Source of the DNA: Voacanga thouarsii | Lineage: Eukaryota; Streptophyta; Magnoliopsida; Gentianales; Apocynaceae | Length of the DNA: 64,000 bases | Assembly: GCA_026120185.1 (NCBI GenBank) | Contig: JANUWF010000008.1 | Location: 744,001 to 808,000, forward strand | Reading direction: 5' to 3' | Shown: positions 1 to 11,381 of the stretch, one piece after another | Layout: every line of letters starts with the position of its first letter | How positions within the stretch are numbered: the first letter of the stretch is position 1 | Position numbers and translations under genes: made by a program | The notes under the pieces: generated by a model | Databases searched by the model: none | Told to the model about the DNA's origin: nothing | The model's input: the letters and a program-made list of their open reading frames with translations, nothing else

Positions 1-1
1 G

Positions 2-159
2 CTAGAAGTTCTTGGAGAAATAGAATAGATCAGGTGCCAAGTAGGTCCAATGGACCCGACACCAAGTCCACTCTGTCCAGCCTGAAGTTTTGGGAGGAAT
101 AGAACAGACCGAGTGCCAGGTGGGCCAAACGGACCAGGCGCTACTTCCATTCTGCCCAG
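2..159. repeat. Tandem dimer, 79-bp unit
   Basis: Two head-to-tail copies of a 79-bp unit (2-80 and 81-159). Both contain a GAAGTT..TGGGAG/GGAGAAATAGAA block, a central block ending in a 'ccaa-GGACC' motif and a terminal CTGYCCAG. Copy 1 has TG/CA-type differences where copy 2 keeps CG, as expected from decay of methylated CpG. No coding potential is seen, and the parent element is not identifiable because the window starts here. Confidence 0.75.
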
Positions 160-1325
160 AGGCGGATGAGTGCAATTTTGTCCAAGAAAAGGGAGAGCAC
201 TGCTAAAGTTCTGTACTTTAATTTTTTCTTGATGTATCATGTTTTGAAACCATTGTATGAGGTTAATTTTTTACAATAGTTTTATTTATCTATGGATGAA
301 TAATTTGCATGAAAATGAGTAGTAAATGATGGAACCACCTTAGGATTAAAAGAAGATCATTAATTTTTTTTTAATTCCTGATATTTAATCCATTCTTTGG
401 TCACTTAGGAATAAATGAATAGTTTGAGGATGAAAAAGTTTACTTTTGTTATCATACCTATTTCATTTTTATTATTTTTTTTTATCAAATGTGCAAGTTC
501 TTGTGAGACCAAAGTCTCACTAGATAGAATGATTTTTTGATAAAACATTTTAATCTAAGAAAATTTAAAATAAAAGAGTTCGTGGTTTATTCTTTTAAAG
601 GGTTCAATCCTTGCAATAGAGAATAATGTTGAACTTGAGGTTATTTAACAAAGTTTTACTTGGTTATTAACATAGAATAGTAAAATAAATTTATAATTTA
701 TTCTCTCAAAGGATTTAATCCTTGACATAGAGAATAATATTGAATTTTAGTTTTTTACTAAATTTAATGAAACCATAAGATTGTAGAAAACATTTTTGGG
801 CCTAAAACTTTACTTTTAATAAAAGATTAAGTAGGAGAGGGGTTCCAACGATCCCATGGCTTCCATTACAACTCTCATTAGAGATAGTGGATTTCTTCAT
901 GTCATTCTGAGCATGACCCTCTATCGGATGAATTTCCACAAGTATCTAGAACTAATAGGGGAGTAAAATTAAAAGCCTAGGGTATTTGTTGGGATCACAA
1001 ACCTACGTTGGAGTTTTTTAGCACTACATTTCTTGTAAGTGGTATGAAGCAGTGGCTATCCTATCGGTGGAATTTTTTCTAGACCATTACCTATTTAGGA
1101 AGTTTTGATTCGTGATGGTTATACACTTAACTTAGAATGCTATTAATCTTTCTACGAAGCTTTTTTAGTTTTTCTAAGAGCAAAACTATTTATATTATTG
1201 ATAATGGTTTTAAGAGTTATCTATTATCAAAGAAATAATATAAAGAAATGTGCATTTTTTATAAACTAAATGAACCTTTTTCGCAATATTTCAAAAATGT
1301 CTGTTTCAATCTATTGTCAATCATT
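160..1325. other. AT-rich DNA without a recognisable gene; degenerate direct repeat inside
   Basis: No supportable reading frame. A degenerate direct repeat of about 110-bp offset is visible: the block around 590-640 (containing TTCAATCCTTG and ATAGAGAATAAT) recurs around 700-750. The stretch directly precedes a decayed copia gag, so it may hold that element's leader or LTR. A weak primer-binding-site candidate, TGGTATGAAGCA at 1040-1051, resembles the initiator tRNA-Met primer site, but no LTR end could be placed beside it. Confidence 0.5.
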
Positions 1326-2070
1326 CTCAAGGAGAATAAGTTAACAAGCCCAAATTATGTGGACTGGAGTACTCAATGTTGAGAAGTACAAGTCTGTTCT
1401 TACGGATCCCTGTCCTATGATTGGGGAAGAATCTATTGATCAGGAGCGAGAGGCTGAGAAGGCATGGAGGAAAGCTGACGAGATGGCTAAGTGTTATATG
1501 TTGGCTTCCATATCTATTGTGCTCCAATTTAAGCCTGAGCACATGGCCACTGTGTATGACATGGATTTGTCATTGCGTAATATGTTTGCTGAGAAGAGCT
1601 GACCCGTAAGGCCGGAAGCTTTTAGGGCAATCATGAATACTAGGATGGCTGAGGGGGCATTAGTTTCAGAGTATCTGCTCAAAATGATTGCTTACTTTGA
1701 GAAGGTCGAGGTCCTAGGCACAACAATAGATCATGAGAGCCAAATTGACATGGTTTCTTGAAACTCTACCTGATGTATATTCTTAATTCAAGTTAAACTA
1801 CATAATGAACAAGTTGGATATAAATCTTACGGAGCTTATGAAAGTGCTCCAGGTGGCAGAAAAAATCATGAAGCTCATGTCAAATGTTTTGGTCTCTAGT
1901 TCTGCTTCTTCTAGAATTAAGGCAAAGCCTAAGAAATTTGAGAAAAGGAAGATCTAGAACATCGCAGGGGCCCTCCCTAAAGCATCTGGTCATGCCAAGC
2001 CCAACGGGTAGCCCAAAGGCAAATGCTTCAAGTGTGGCAAGAATGGGCATTAGAAGAAAGATTGTCCGGA
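1326..2070 (+). pseudogene. gag: copia gag (UBN2-type) with zinc knuckle, broken
   Basis: Gag would form the retrotransposon particle and bind the RNA. The start shows KENKLTSPNYVDW, the typical copia gag N-terminus, but the frame shifts right after it into the 1357-1602 reading frame (AEKAWRKADEMA, then FKPEHMATVYDM). It resumes after a stop with EAFRAIMNTRMAEG and SEYLLKMIAYFEKVE, and after another frameshift with MNKLDINLTELM. A CCHC knuckle lies at 2024-2065 (CFKCGKNGH, then a stop, then KKDC). All four metal ligands remain, but the stop sits inside the knuckle. It cannot encode a full gag. Confidence 0.85.
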
Positions 2071-2139
2071 CTTGTTAGCCAAGTCTACTTCAGGTATTGC
2101 TCTAGACCTAGAGTCTATTTTGATGGATGGATTAACATC

Positions 2140-3540
2140 TTCCTGGATCTTTAATTCTGGAACCACTGACCATATCTGTAACTCCTTACAGAGGTTTAGA
2201 AAAGATAAGGAGACTCACTAAGGGTGAGCATGGACTTCAAGTAGGCAATGGAGCAAGAATATGAGCTGAAGCAATGGGTGATCTTGAGTTTATTTGTTAT
2301 TGTAATAGGAAGTTAATTTTAAAAGATATTTTGTATGTTTCTTGTTTTAAATACAATTTGATTTTAGTTGCTAAATTGATAAATCAAGGATATTATGTTT
2401 ATTTCCATTCTGGTGTTTCCATCAGTAGAAATGGTATTTTAATTTGTACAAGAATGAAAATCTCTTTTATATACATCCTATTATAATTCAAGTTAAAAAT
2501 ATTCAAACTGAACCTGATAATAAAAAAAGAAAGGCCATATCAAATGGCTCGTATTTGTGGCATCTAAGATTGAGACATATAAATCTCAATCAGATTTAGA
2601 GTCTAATCCATGATGGGCCTTTAGGTTCATTGAGATTGAAAGAATGGCCTCAGTGTGAATTTTACCTTAAAGTTAAAATGACCAAAAGATCATTTACCAA
2701 AAAGGTGGATAGAGCCACGGAAATACTAGCACTAGTTCATACAAATGTTTTTGGTCCGATGACTACACTAGCTATGGGAGGCTACGAGTACTTTGTCACT
2801 TACACAGATGATCAAACTCGTTTTGATAATATTTATCTGATGAGGTGCAAGTCTGACTCTTTGGATAAACTCAAGGAGTTTAAGGCTAAAGTGGAGCATC
2901 AAATAGGTAAAATAATTAAAATTTTGAGATCGGAACATGGTGGAGAATACCTCTTTGGTGAGTTTAAGAATTACTCGGTACATCACGGCATAGTATCTTA
3001 GTTAACTGTGTCTGGGACTCCCCAGCAGAATGGAGTAGCTGAGAGAAGAAATAGAATTTTGATGGTTATGCATCTCTTCCTATTTCTTTTTTGGGATATG
3101 CATTAGAAACAGTGGCATATATTTTGAAATTGGTGCTTTCGAAATCAGTATCTAGGACACCCTATGAGATATGAGAGATATCCCTAGGACACCAAAATCA
3201 GTACCTAGGACACCCTATCTTAGTTAACTGCACTTGGGACTCCCCAGCAGAATGGAGTAGCTGATAGAAGAAATAGAATTTTGATGGTTATGCATCTCTT
3301 CCTATTTCTTTTTTGGGATATGCATTAGAAACAGTGGCATATATTTTAAAACTGGTTCCTTCCAAATTAGTACCTAGGACACCCTATGAGATGTGAATTG
3401 GACGAAAGCCCAGTTTGTCCAGCTTATGCTGACAAAAGGAAGTAAGCTAGAACTAAGATTAGAGTTATGCTACTTCGTTGGGTATTCAAAAAGAATGAGA
3501 GGTGGATATTTCTATCATCCTCAAGAGCATAAGGTACTTG
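2140..3540 (+). pseudogene. pol: copia protease and integrase, broken
   Basis: The protease remnant reads WIFNSGTTDHICNS; the catalytic Asp of the usual DSG triad is Asn. The pre-integrase motif LWHLRLRHINLNQI follows near 2556. The integrase core (2700-3060) keeps YFVTYTDD, HGGEYL and NGVAERRN. The first catalytic Asp (VHTNVFGPM) is Asn and the second (LRSEHGGEY) is Glu, while the Glu of NGVAERRN is present. The C-terminal SH3-like part, CYFVGYSKRMRGGYFYHP, lies at 3460-3530. A 222-bp duplication disrupts the middle. It is catalytically dead on several counts. Confidence 0.85.
2997..3390 (+). repeat. 222-bp tandem duplication inside the copia integrase
   Basis: The segment starting CTTAGTTAACTG at 2997 recurs at 3219, an offset of exactly 222 bp. 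Both copies carry the GTPQQNGVA coding block, the run to GCATTAGAAACAGTGGCATA, and CCTAGGACACCCTATGAGAT. The copies are very similar but not identical, so the duplication arose after the element had already decayed but is itself not recent. 222 is a multiple of three, so it does not shift the frame. Confidence 0.9.
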
Positions 3541-5330
3541 TTAGTACTAATGCTAGATACTTAGAGGATGAACAAATTACATCCACCAGGGGTTCAAGTA
3601 GAATAGAGTTAGAAGAGAAGTTGGTCACCAATGCAATTTTAGGTACTTCTAACACTCCGATCGAGGAACTAAGTGAAACACTACCGGATGTTCCTATACA
3701 AATTGAGGCTCGTCTTAGTGGAAGGAGCACAAGAGTTCCAAAAAGTTGGATTGGAGAGATCTATGATCTAATCTCTGATAATCAGGAACAAGATCCCCCA
3801 AATACGAGGCATGCTGATGTAGACAAATGGCAGCTAGCCATGAATGCTGAGATTGAGTCCATGTACCTCAATTAGGTTTGAGATCTTGTCACTGTACTCT
3901 GATGGGATAAAACCTATTAGGTGTAAGTGGGTATACAAGACGAAGAGAGGTGCAGATAGAAAGGTTGAAACCTATAAAGCAATGTTGGTTGCAAAAGGTT
4001 ATACTCAGAAAAAAGGGATCAATTATGAGGAAACCTTTTCACCAGTAGCCATGCTTAAGTCTATCTGAATTCTCTTAGCCATCGCATGTCATTTCAACTA
4101 AGAGATATAGCAAATAGATGTCAAGACGACCTTCTTAAATGGCTATCTTAGTGAAGACATTTATATGTCCTAGCTAGAAGGTTTTTTTGCTAGAGGTCAA
4201 GAACATATGGTTTGTAAGCTTAAGAAGTCCATCTATGGATTTAAGTAAGCATTGCGAGCATGAAACATACATTTTGATGAAATTGTGAAAGCTTATGGTT
4301 TTATTCAAAACGTGAATGAACCATGTGTGTATAGGAAATCAGACATTGGAAAAGTGTTTTGCTTGTTACTTTATATAGTGACATTCGACTTATTAAAAAT
4401 GATATAGGGACATTATCATCCGTTAAGGTTTGGCTATCTAGTCAATTTAGAGTAAAAGACTTGGGAGAAGCTAGCTATATTCTAGGTATTAAGCTTCTTA
4501 GAGATAGGAAGCAAGAATGTTAGGCTTATCCCAGTCTGTTTATATTAACAAAATGTTGATTATGTACAGTATAGATCAATGTAAAGGGGCTATTATACCC
4601 TTTAGACATGGATTATCCTTATCTTCCAAGAAGTGTCCTCAGACACAGGAAGCAAGCAGAAAATGAGTAGGATCCCTTATGCTTCGCCCATTGGAAGTCT
4701 CATGTGTGCTATTCTTTGTACTAAGCCAGATATCTGCTTTGTAGTAGGCATGATCAGTAGATATCAGTTAAACCCATAGAAATCTCACTGGCAAGCTGTC
4801 AAGCATATACTCAAATATCTCGAGGAAATGAGGGATTATATGCTTGTATATCGTGCTGATGATTTGATTCTTACCAGTTATATAGACTTAGACTTCCAGA
4901 CGGATAAAGATAAAAGAAAATTCACTAGTAGATATGTCTTCACTTTATTGGGAGGAGCTATTTCATAGAGAAGTATCAAGCAATTCTGTATTGTTGATTC
5001 TACAATGGAAGCTCTGTACGTTGCTATTTTAGAAGCTTCTAAAGAAGCTATATGGTTTGAAAGTTCCTCACAGAACTTGGAGTAGTACCGCACATGGATG
5101 GCCTGTCATGATTTATTGTGAGAACACTAGAACAGTGTCACAATGCAAGGAACCTCAAAATCATAGGAAGGGCAAGCATACCATTGATGCTTAAGGATGC
5201 TTGTGGAGTCTAGTATGAAAGCATGAGTAAATTAGATTGATGAATATGTTGATGAAAGCCATAGGTAAAGCATGCATGAGGCAGGACATTGATGTATCTT
5301 GTCATGATGAATCTAAATCCATGCTAAATA
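3541..5330 (+). pseudogene. pol: copia reverse transcriptase and RNase H, broken
   Basis: The linker (3541-3830) leads into the RT start WQLAMNAEIESMY, then a frameshift and GIKPIRCKWVYKTKRG, LVAKGYTQKKGINYEETFSP, IDVKTTFLNG and KLKKSIYGFK. The YVDD catalytic box is not recoverable: the region reads LLLYIVTFD. RNase H traces follow: a DASFQ-like stretch near 4880, a WK(S/L)C-like region near 5010, and IYCENTRTVSQCKEPQNHR near 5112-5170 with KHTID after it. Stops and indels occur throughout. The right end is taken from the last copia-like codons near 5330. Confidence 0.82.
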
Positions 5331-5334
5331 GGCA

Positions 5335-6806
5335 AATATGAGATCTTTTAATGTTTATGGAGCTATTTATGATGATTTTATGTTAGTTTAATATGGAAGC
5401 TGTCATGTGATGAATCGATCTAGATCAATGCATGATTATGATCAATAGAATAGTAAAGGAAAGTTATACATGTGATTTAGTGAATTAAATGCCATGGATG
5501 AAATAGGTAAATAAGGAAATCATAGAGAGTCATATTGTATGAAATAATGGATGGAACGATTAAATCCTAATTGCGGGGTTATTTGCTCTAGATAAGGAAG
5601 GAGTGGGAATTAGAGCAATCGATTGAGTTGGATTTGGCTATGATTTATCCAAGTAAGTCCCTACATAACCGTTTTGATAAATGTTACATGTTTGCAAGCA
5701 ATTTTTACAATGTTATTTGGAATTGATGTCAATATGATGTTTTGACACAAGGATTGAGCCTTGACTGAAATGATGAGTTATACGGAATTGTTGTGAGACT
5801 TTGATTGGAAACACGGATGTTTTATTTTCAAAACGAATTTGCTAAATTTTAATTGTTCAATTTCGAAAATAATTTCTTAAACCATTGTCAAACGATTTGA
5901 AAATACTATTACGAAAAATCACGTTTTGCAATCAAATTAATTAAAGACTTTCGGAAAAGGGAAAATGATTCTACCCCTAATCGGGGAGTGTTGAGTACTC
6001 AGTGGGGGTAGGCTAATAGTACTAGTTTCGAAGAGCAAGAGTGAGTCTTCTGGCAGGAGGCCATCTCCAGAAGATAAACTCAACTTGGAGAGGCGACTGT
6101 ACTACTTAGTTAGGCCGGTTCGAGCTAGCATATTGGTCCATGTGGACATTGTTGATCCGGATTGGACAACCGAAATGTTGGGTGTAGAGATGGAGGAGTA
6201 TCTCACCTAGTAGGTGAATTCCCCACTGCCCATTGTTGAAAGAATACATTGGGAAGCTATCATGGTGGTAATCATGATATGGATTATGTTACTATATTGT
6301 TGAATTATTTGCTAATCCCAATTTAATGAATTATGATTGTGATGAAACAGTGATTGATTGTGAACTATTTTGGATTTATTGAGTGAGGCTCCTTTGTATG
6401 ACTGTTATTGATGAGATTGACTTGCAAAAACGATTTTGTGATTTTGATAAACCTGCATACATGAAATGGTTATAATTGACATTTGCACACACGAGACTTA
6501 CTGAGATGTCAATCTTACACCTTTTATATCATGATTTCAGCGGATTGCTTACAGTGAGCAAGGCGAAGCTAGGGTTGAGCTCCGATTTATTTATTTAGTT
6601 GTGTTTTGAATTTATTTCAAGAGACGCTTGTTAGTTTTGATTTTCTAGACTTGTATAAGTTTTGCTTTTGGATGTAATAGAATTATTCTTTTAATTTTAT
6701 TTAGCAGTTTTCGTTTTATTTTGTACCATGTTACAAAGACCCCTGGTCCTTTGGACGGGACAACATCCTGCCCTATCAAGGTACCTAGGGTGTGGGGTGT
6801 TACAAT
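5335..6806 (+). mobile_element. Tekay-type Ty3/gypsy LTR fragment, 3' part only
   Basis: The sequence aligns block by block with the 3' half of the two 3.4-kb LTRs at 8722-12136 and 42410-45809. Shared blocks are CAAGTAAGTCC, GAGTACTCA followed by a GGGTAGGCTAA block, the CTTCTGG...CCAGAAG hairpin at 6047-6073, and ACTTACTGAGAT. It shares the AAAGACCCCT...GGTCC end region and the terminal GGGGTGTTACA at 6796-6806. The LTR start (TGTRATACCCC) is missing, so it is truncated at its 5' side near 5335. It is more diverged from the two 3.4-kb LTRs than they are from each other. Confidence 0.75.
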
Positions 6807-6826
6807 ATATATATATATATATATTC
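6807..6826. repeat. (AT)n microsatellite
   Basis: A short AT-dinucleotide run marks the junction between the plus-strand LTR fragment ending GGGGTGTTACA and the truncated minus LTR. A longer (AT)n run occupies the homologous position in the 5' LTR at 17461-17500, so it belongs to the LTR, and its instability may have promoted the truncation. Confidence 0.8.
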
Positions 6827-8984
6827 ATACACACATATATTCAATAAATAAAATGTTGATTTGTGTAAAAATAGACTTGTAATAACATTTATCACAACAA
6901 GGGTGATACTAAACCAATAATAATATGAGCAAGGTATTCGGTGTCAAAAATAACATCATGGGAGCATAATCAAAATAATGGTGGTATAATTTCCAACACT
7001 CATCACAACATTCATACTAGTGACATAAAGCATCTAATCATAATGTACCCATGAGCATATAATGATCTAAAAGCATAATCCAACAATAATTCATAAGCCT
7101 TAATATCCATTTCAATCTTCATATCTTAAAATTATTCTCTTCACCCACATCTATATCTCCATCCCAATAATATTAAATCAACATATTAATTTCATCATCT
7201 AGAAGTCTTGAGTTCGAACAATTAAGAAGAAGGTCATAGAAGAAATACTTGTTTGATGATCGTTGGGGTCGAAGATGTTGTGTTGTCCAATGAAGACTCG
7301 TGAGTGCTTGAAAAGTCCTCTATCGATTGATATTGTTCACGGATGGCCACCAATGGATCAACCAGAGAGAGATAGGGAGAGATGATTAAGATGGTGCAGA
7401 AGAGAAGAAGAAGAAGTGAAGAGGATTAAAATGATTGAATTCAACTTTTTGATATTCTTCTTGGCTCGTTTGGTCCAAAAGAGAGATCAACTTCAGTTGT
7501 TTTAGTGTTATGGAGTATACTAAGGATGAGTATAGGTTGAATCCTAGTTGATTTGAGAGATTTTGGAGTGATTCGGGATGAATAGGAGTGGCTAAAGGTT
7601 GAAGAAGTTTAGTGCGTGTTCTTGGTGTTCTTGAGAACACAAGAGAAAATTAAGAGAAGAAGATAAGTATGTGCTTTGTGAGTGATGGCTGAATAGCCTT
7701 GCTAGAGAGGGGAGTTTCAGTTATCCTAGGGAGAGAGAAAGACTTGAGTTAGTTAGAATTTCAAAATGAGGGAAAAGTGGAGGTTTTTGTGGTACAAGAT
7801 TCGTTAATGGTGATTTCTTCTTGAAGGTCTCTAGTCCTTCAACGGTGGGTTGCTAGTGTAGCCATGTCTTGGTTGGTGAAATGAAGAATTATCCCAGGTT
7901 TAGGCTGGCTAAAAATGGCTGTATAAGAGAGGAAGAAATTCTAGTTTATTAGCCTATGAAGGTGAGTGAAGAAGAAATCGGTTCTCACCTTTGCTATGTA
8001 AGCTAGAAAAATTCTAGAATTTAGCTACAAGAATTCTTAGAATATGAAATGATTTGTTAGCAGAAATTTCGAATTATTTTGAAATGGATTTGCACTAAAA
8101 CTTAGGAGTGTTTGAAGGTCCATTAATGGTGGTTTTTCATCCACCATCTTGGAGAAGAAAGTGGAGAGTATTAGATGATCTTATTCCGGGATTGATTGCT
8201 CAATTTCCATGACTAAACACTTTGTAGATTGCTAGAAAATTTCTTGTTTGGTGAGGCTATATAAGCCGCGAAATTCCAAGGAATTTTCAGCTTCTTGCTC
8301 ACATGAAATCGGTTGCTTGTTGTAGAATAGAATGGTAATTGTGCTGCATTTTTCGGACATCCAACAAATTGCTAGAAAAAAATCCAATTTATACTAAAAC
8401 AAGAATAAGCAAAGTAAGGTTCTTTGAAGGAGAAACTATGGTGATTTAATTGAAAATCAACTAGCTATTTCTCCTCCAATATCTCCTATCTCAAAAGCTG
8501 AAATTTTCTTTTGAAAATTCAAGCCTAAGATCATCCAAGATATTTCGTAAATAAATTGGGAGAATTAACGAAATAGGAGTATTTTTTTAATTTAAATAGG
8601 TTAGGACATAGATTGCTAAAATAATGAGGTCCAAAACTCTTCTAGATTTTCTTTTAGGACAAGATCACATGGTTAGGACATTACCACTATGTCTTCCCCA
8701 AGACAGCATTCCTAGCTTTATTGTGATACCCCGCCCAAAACCACCTTTGAATATGGGGGAAAAGTCATGCATTACATAGCATCTTGCATTTTATGTGGTG
8801 GCTAGAATAATTTTATTTGCATGGATGCATGTGAATTTTTCCGTTACTCTTGCATTTGAATTAATTGATGTGAAATAGTTGTGTTGTTAAAGATTTGGTT
8901 AAGGGAGGTTTGGTCGAAGATTTGGAAGGATGAGTATTGGGGTGGTGAGAACTTCTTGTAGAAAAATTAGTATTGGAGTTGTTT

Positions 8985-9035
8985 TGGAATAACGGGGAGG
9001 TTGGTGATTTCCTTTGGTGACCCGAGTTCGAATCC
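8985..9035 (+). promoter_or_regulatory. tRNA-like A box/B box pair in the solo LTR
   Basis: TGGAATAACGG (8985-8995) fits the Pol III A-box consensus with one mismatch. AGTTCGAATCC (9025-9035) fits the B box with a mismatch only in its first base. The pair is 40 bp apart, sense to the LTR, and starts 263 bp from the LTR start. The same pair lies at 42671-42721. Whether it is transcribed is unknown. Confidence 0.5.
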
Positions 9036-11354
9036 TACCTTTTGTGATGTAAGTTTCTCTTCTTGAAATTCTTTTCTTTAGACCATTTCTTGTCTTGGCC
9101 GAAAAAGAACCTAGCTATCCTAGAGAAATTTTAGTATTTTTACTCCAAGGAAATAAGTCTCTATATTTATTTCCTAAATTCAAGGACTTTGATGTGAATA
9201 AAGTTCACCTTTAATTTTCAGCTTGTGTTCCTTAGGATTTTCGAAAAAAAAAAAAAACCCTAGCTAGGTGCCACTTTGCAGAATTTCAAGTGGTATAAAT
9301 CTCTTCTTGATGAATATTAGAGTTAGGGAATATATTAGGGAAAAATCTTATTTTACCTCTTCAAGAATTCTAGCCATAATCCTTTTATTTATTTAATTGT
9401 TTTAGAGAAATATTTTAACTAAAGTCTTAGATATTTTCTTTGGGTTTAAACGCCACTTCCATAGGAATAGGACTCTATATTTAACTCCTAAGTTCAAGGA
9501 TTTTAGATAAGGATAAAGTTTGTTTTAAATTCAGCTTTTGTTCCCTTGAATTTTCAGAAACCATAAGCTGGAAAAATTCTGGAAATTTTTCTAGATTTTG
9601 TCCGCCACCTTGGAGCACCTTTAGCTCAATCCAACCTCTTCTAGGACTAGAGGAAATCCTATCCAAATCCTTGATAAAATCAGATTTTATTTCAATCCAA
9701 ATTCAACTAGGATTTTCTTCCTTTTCCTAGCTGAATTTCGGCAGCTTTGTATCAACATAAGCTGTCCGAAAATTCCAGCTTCTTAGCTACAATCCAACTC
9801 TGTAAATCCCAGCTCAAAACACCTAAATATTCCTCATTAATTCAGGGAACCTCAGCTGCACAAAACCAGAATTTTATTCACACAAAACACTGAAATTCGT
9901 CCAGCATATACACAGAAAATTCGGTCAGCTTTGTGCAGGATTTTCGGCCAGCTTTGTGTTCCTACTTCAACCGAAATTCTGCACACATAATTCACTGAAA
10001 AATCCCATCTGAACAAGCTATTTTTAGTGCCCAAAACCCTCAATTTTCCTCTGGAAATTTCGGTAGAAGTGCAGCAGCCAAAACAGTCCAAACCTTGCTA
10101 CACTTGCATAGAATTTTCACAGCACTTGCACAGGATTTTTCAGTCACCAAAACTCACTCAAACTCTTCCTTGTTTGGCCCAAAATTCTGAACACATTCAG
10201 CCATTCCTTTGAGCAAAATTTTGGCCAGCATAAAGGAGAAAAATTTCAGAATCTTTTCCTCCATTAAACTCCCCTAAAATCGGTAGCAAGGAGACGCGCG
10301 CAAGCTGAAATTCCGCCTTTGCTGTCCAAGAAACCTAAAGTCATTAGGAGTCTATCTAAACATCACCATCTAACCCTAAACCAATCTTCTCCAATTTTAA
10401 ATCATAGCAACCATCTACCCTCTCCATTCTACACGAAAATTTCAAAAACTTCTCTCTGCAAAATTTTCGAAACCACAAGAGTTATTCCAAGCAAAAATCG
10501 AACACACCTTAAGGTAAGCACAAATCCTTTCAACCTCTTGATGCCGTTTTCTCTAATGATTCTTTTCTCTTTCTTCTACCCTTAAATCACGCCCTATAGA
10601 GGCTGATTTCCTCTTCTTCCTTAATTTTCGGTCAAGTGAAGCAAATGAGGTAGCTTCTCTCTTCTTCTCAAGCGAACTCGGGACGATCACCATAGGAGCA
10701 TCGAGACCTCATTACCCGGTAGTTGCAAGGTAAGAGAATACCCTCCCTAGATGCCGAAAGTAAAGTTTAATGGTGTTTATTTGCGAGATAAACATGTGGT
10801 CGTAGTATATGATCTTTGGGGATCGAATAGTTTACCTAGAATTAAATAGGAGATTGCGAATTGTTATGAAAATTAATGGGATTAGAGCATGTTTGAATTA
10901 ATTGAGACCCTGATCATGATATTATATGGTTTAGATCAAGAGGATAATTGAGGAAAGTCAGCTATGAATTTATCGCATTCATCTGAGGCATATCAAGTAA
11001 GTCCTTGCATAAACTCTTTTATTAAATGTTGTGATGGTAAGTCCTTTTATAAACTGTTTTGTTAAAGGTTGTGATGGCGAGTCCATGTTGTGAAGCTTTG
11101 TAAAGCTATTGTTAAACTGTGTTTGCTTGGGTTGTAGACGTGGATATTTATTCTTTAAACGGTTTTGTCAAACTAACGGTTTTTAGCAAGAAAACTATTC
11201 TTTTCCTTACATTTTTAGAAATCTCTTTTAAAGAAAACCACATTTTATAAAGCCAAGGTTTGAAAATATTTTGAATCAGGAATTGACGGATATGTTTGTT
11301 GAGTACTCAATAAGGGTAGGCTAACAATACTAGTCTTAGAGGGCTAGAGTAAGC

Positions 11355-11381
11355 CTTCTGGCAGGAGGCCACCTCCAGAAG
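11355..11381 (+). other. Conserved LTR hairpin (CTTCTGG/CCAGAAG, 13-nt loop)
   Basis: A perfect 7-bp stem closes a 13-nt loop whose 3' part is GGCCACCT. Equivalent hairpins lie at 6047-6073, 45028-45054 and, on the minus strand, 16344-16370. In the last one the stem differs but still pairs (CTCAG/CTGAG), which suggests selection on RNA structure in LTR transcripts. The function is not known to me. Confidence 0.55.

Larger units (their letters stand above)
1326..5330 (+). mobile_element. Ty1/copia retrotransposon coding region, heavily decayed
   Basis: The order gag - zinc knuckle - protease - integrase - reverse transcriptase - RNase H on the plus strand is the Ty1/copia order. Remnants are spread over three frames with many stops and small indels. 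No flanking LTR pair was found: the right side runs into a Tekay-type LTR fragment near 5335, and the left side is unassigned AT-rich DNA. This is one of the oldest elements in the window judging by stop density, and it contains an internal 222-bp duplication. Confidence 0.88.

Noticed and set aside
1040..1051. Primer-binding site of the first copia element
   Set aside because: TGGTATGAAGCA resembles the tRNA-Met site, but no LTR end abuts it and no second LTR exists. Mentioned only as a weak candidate.
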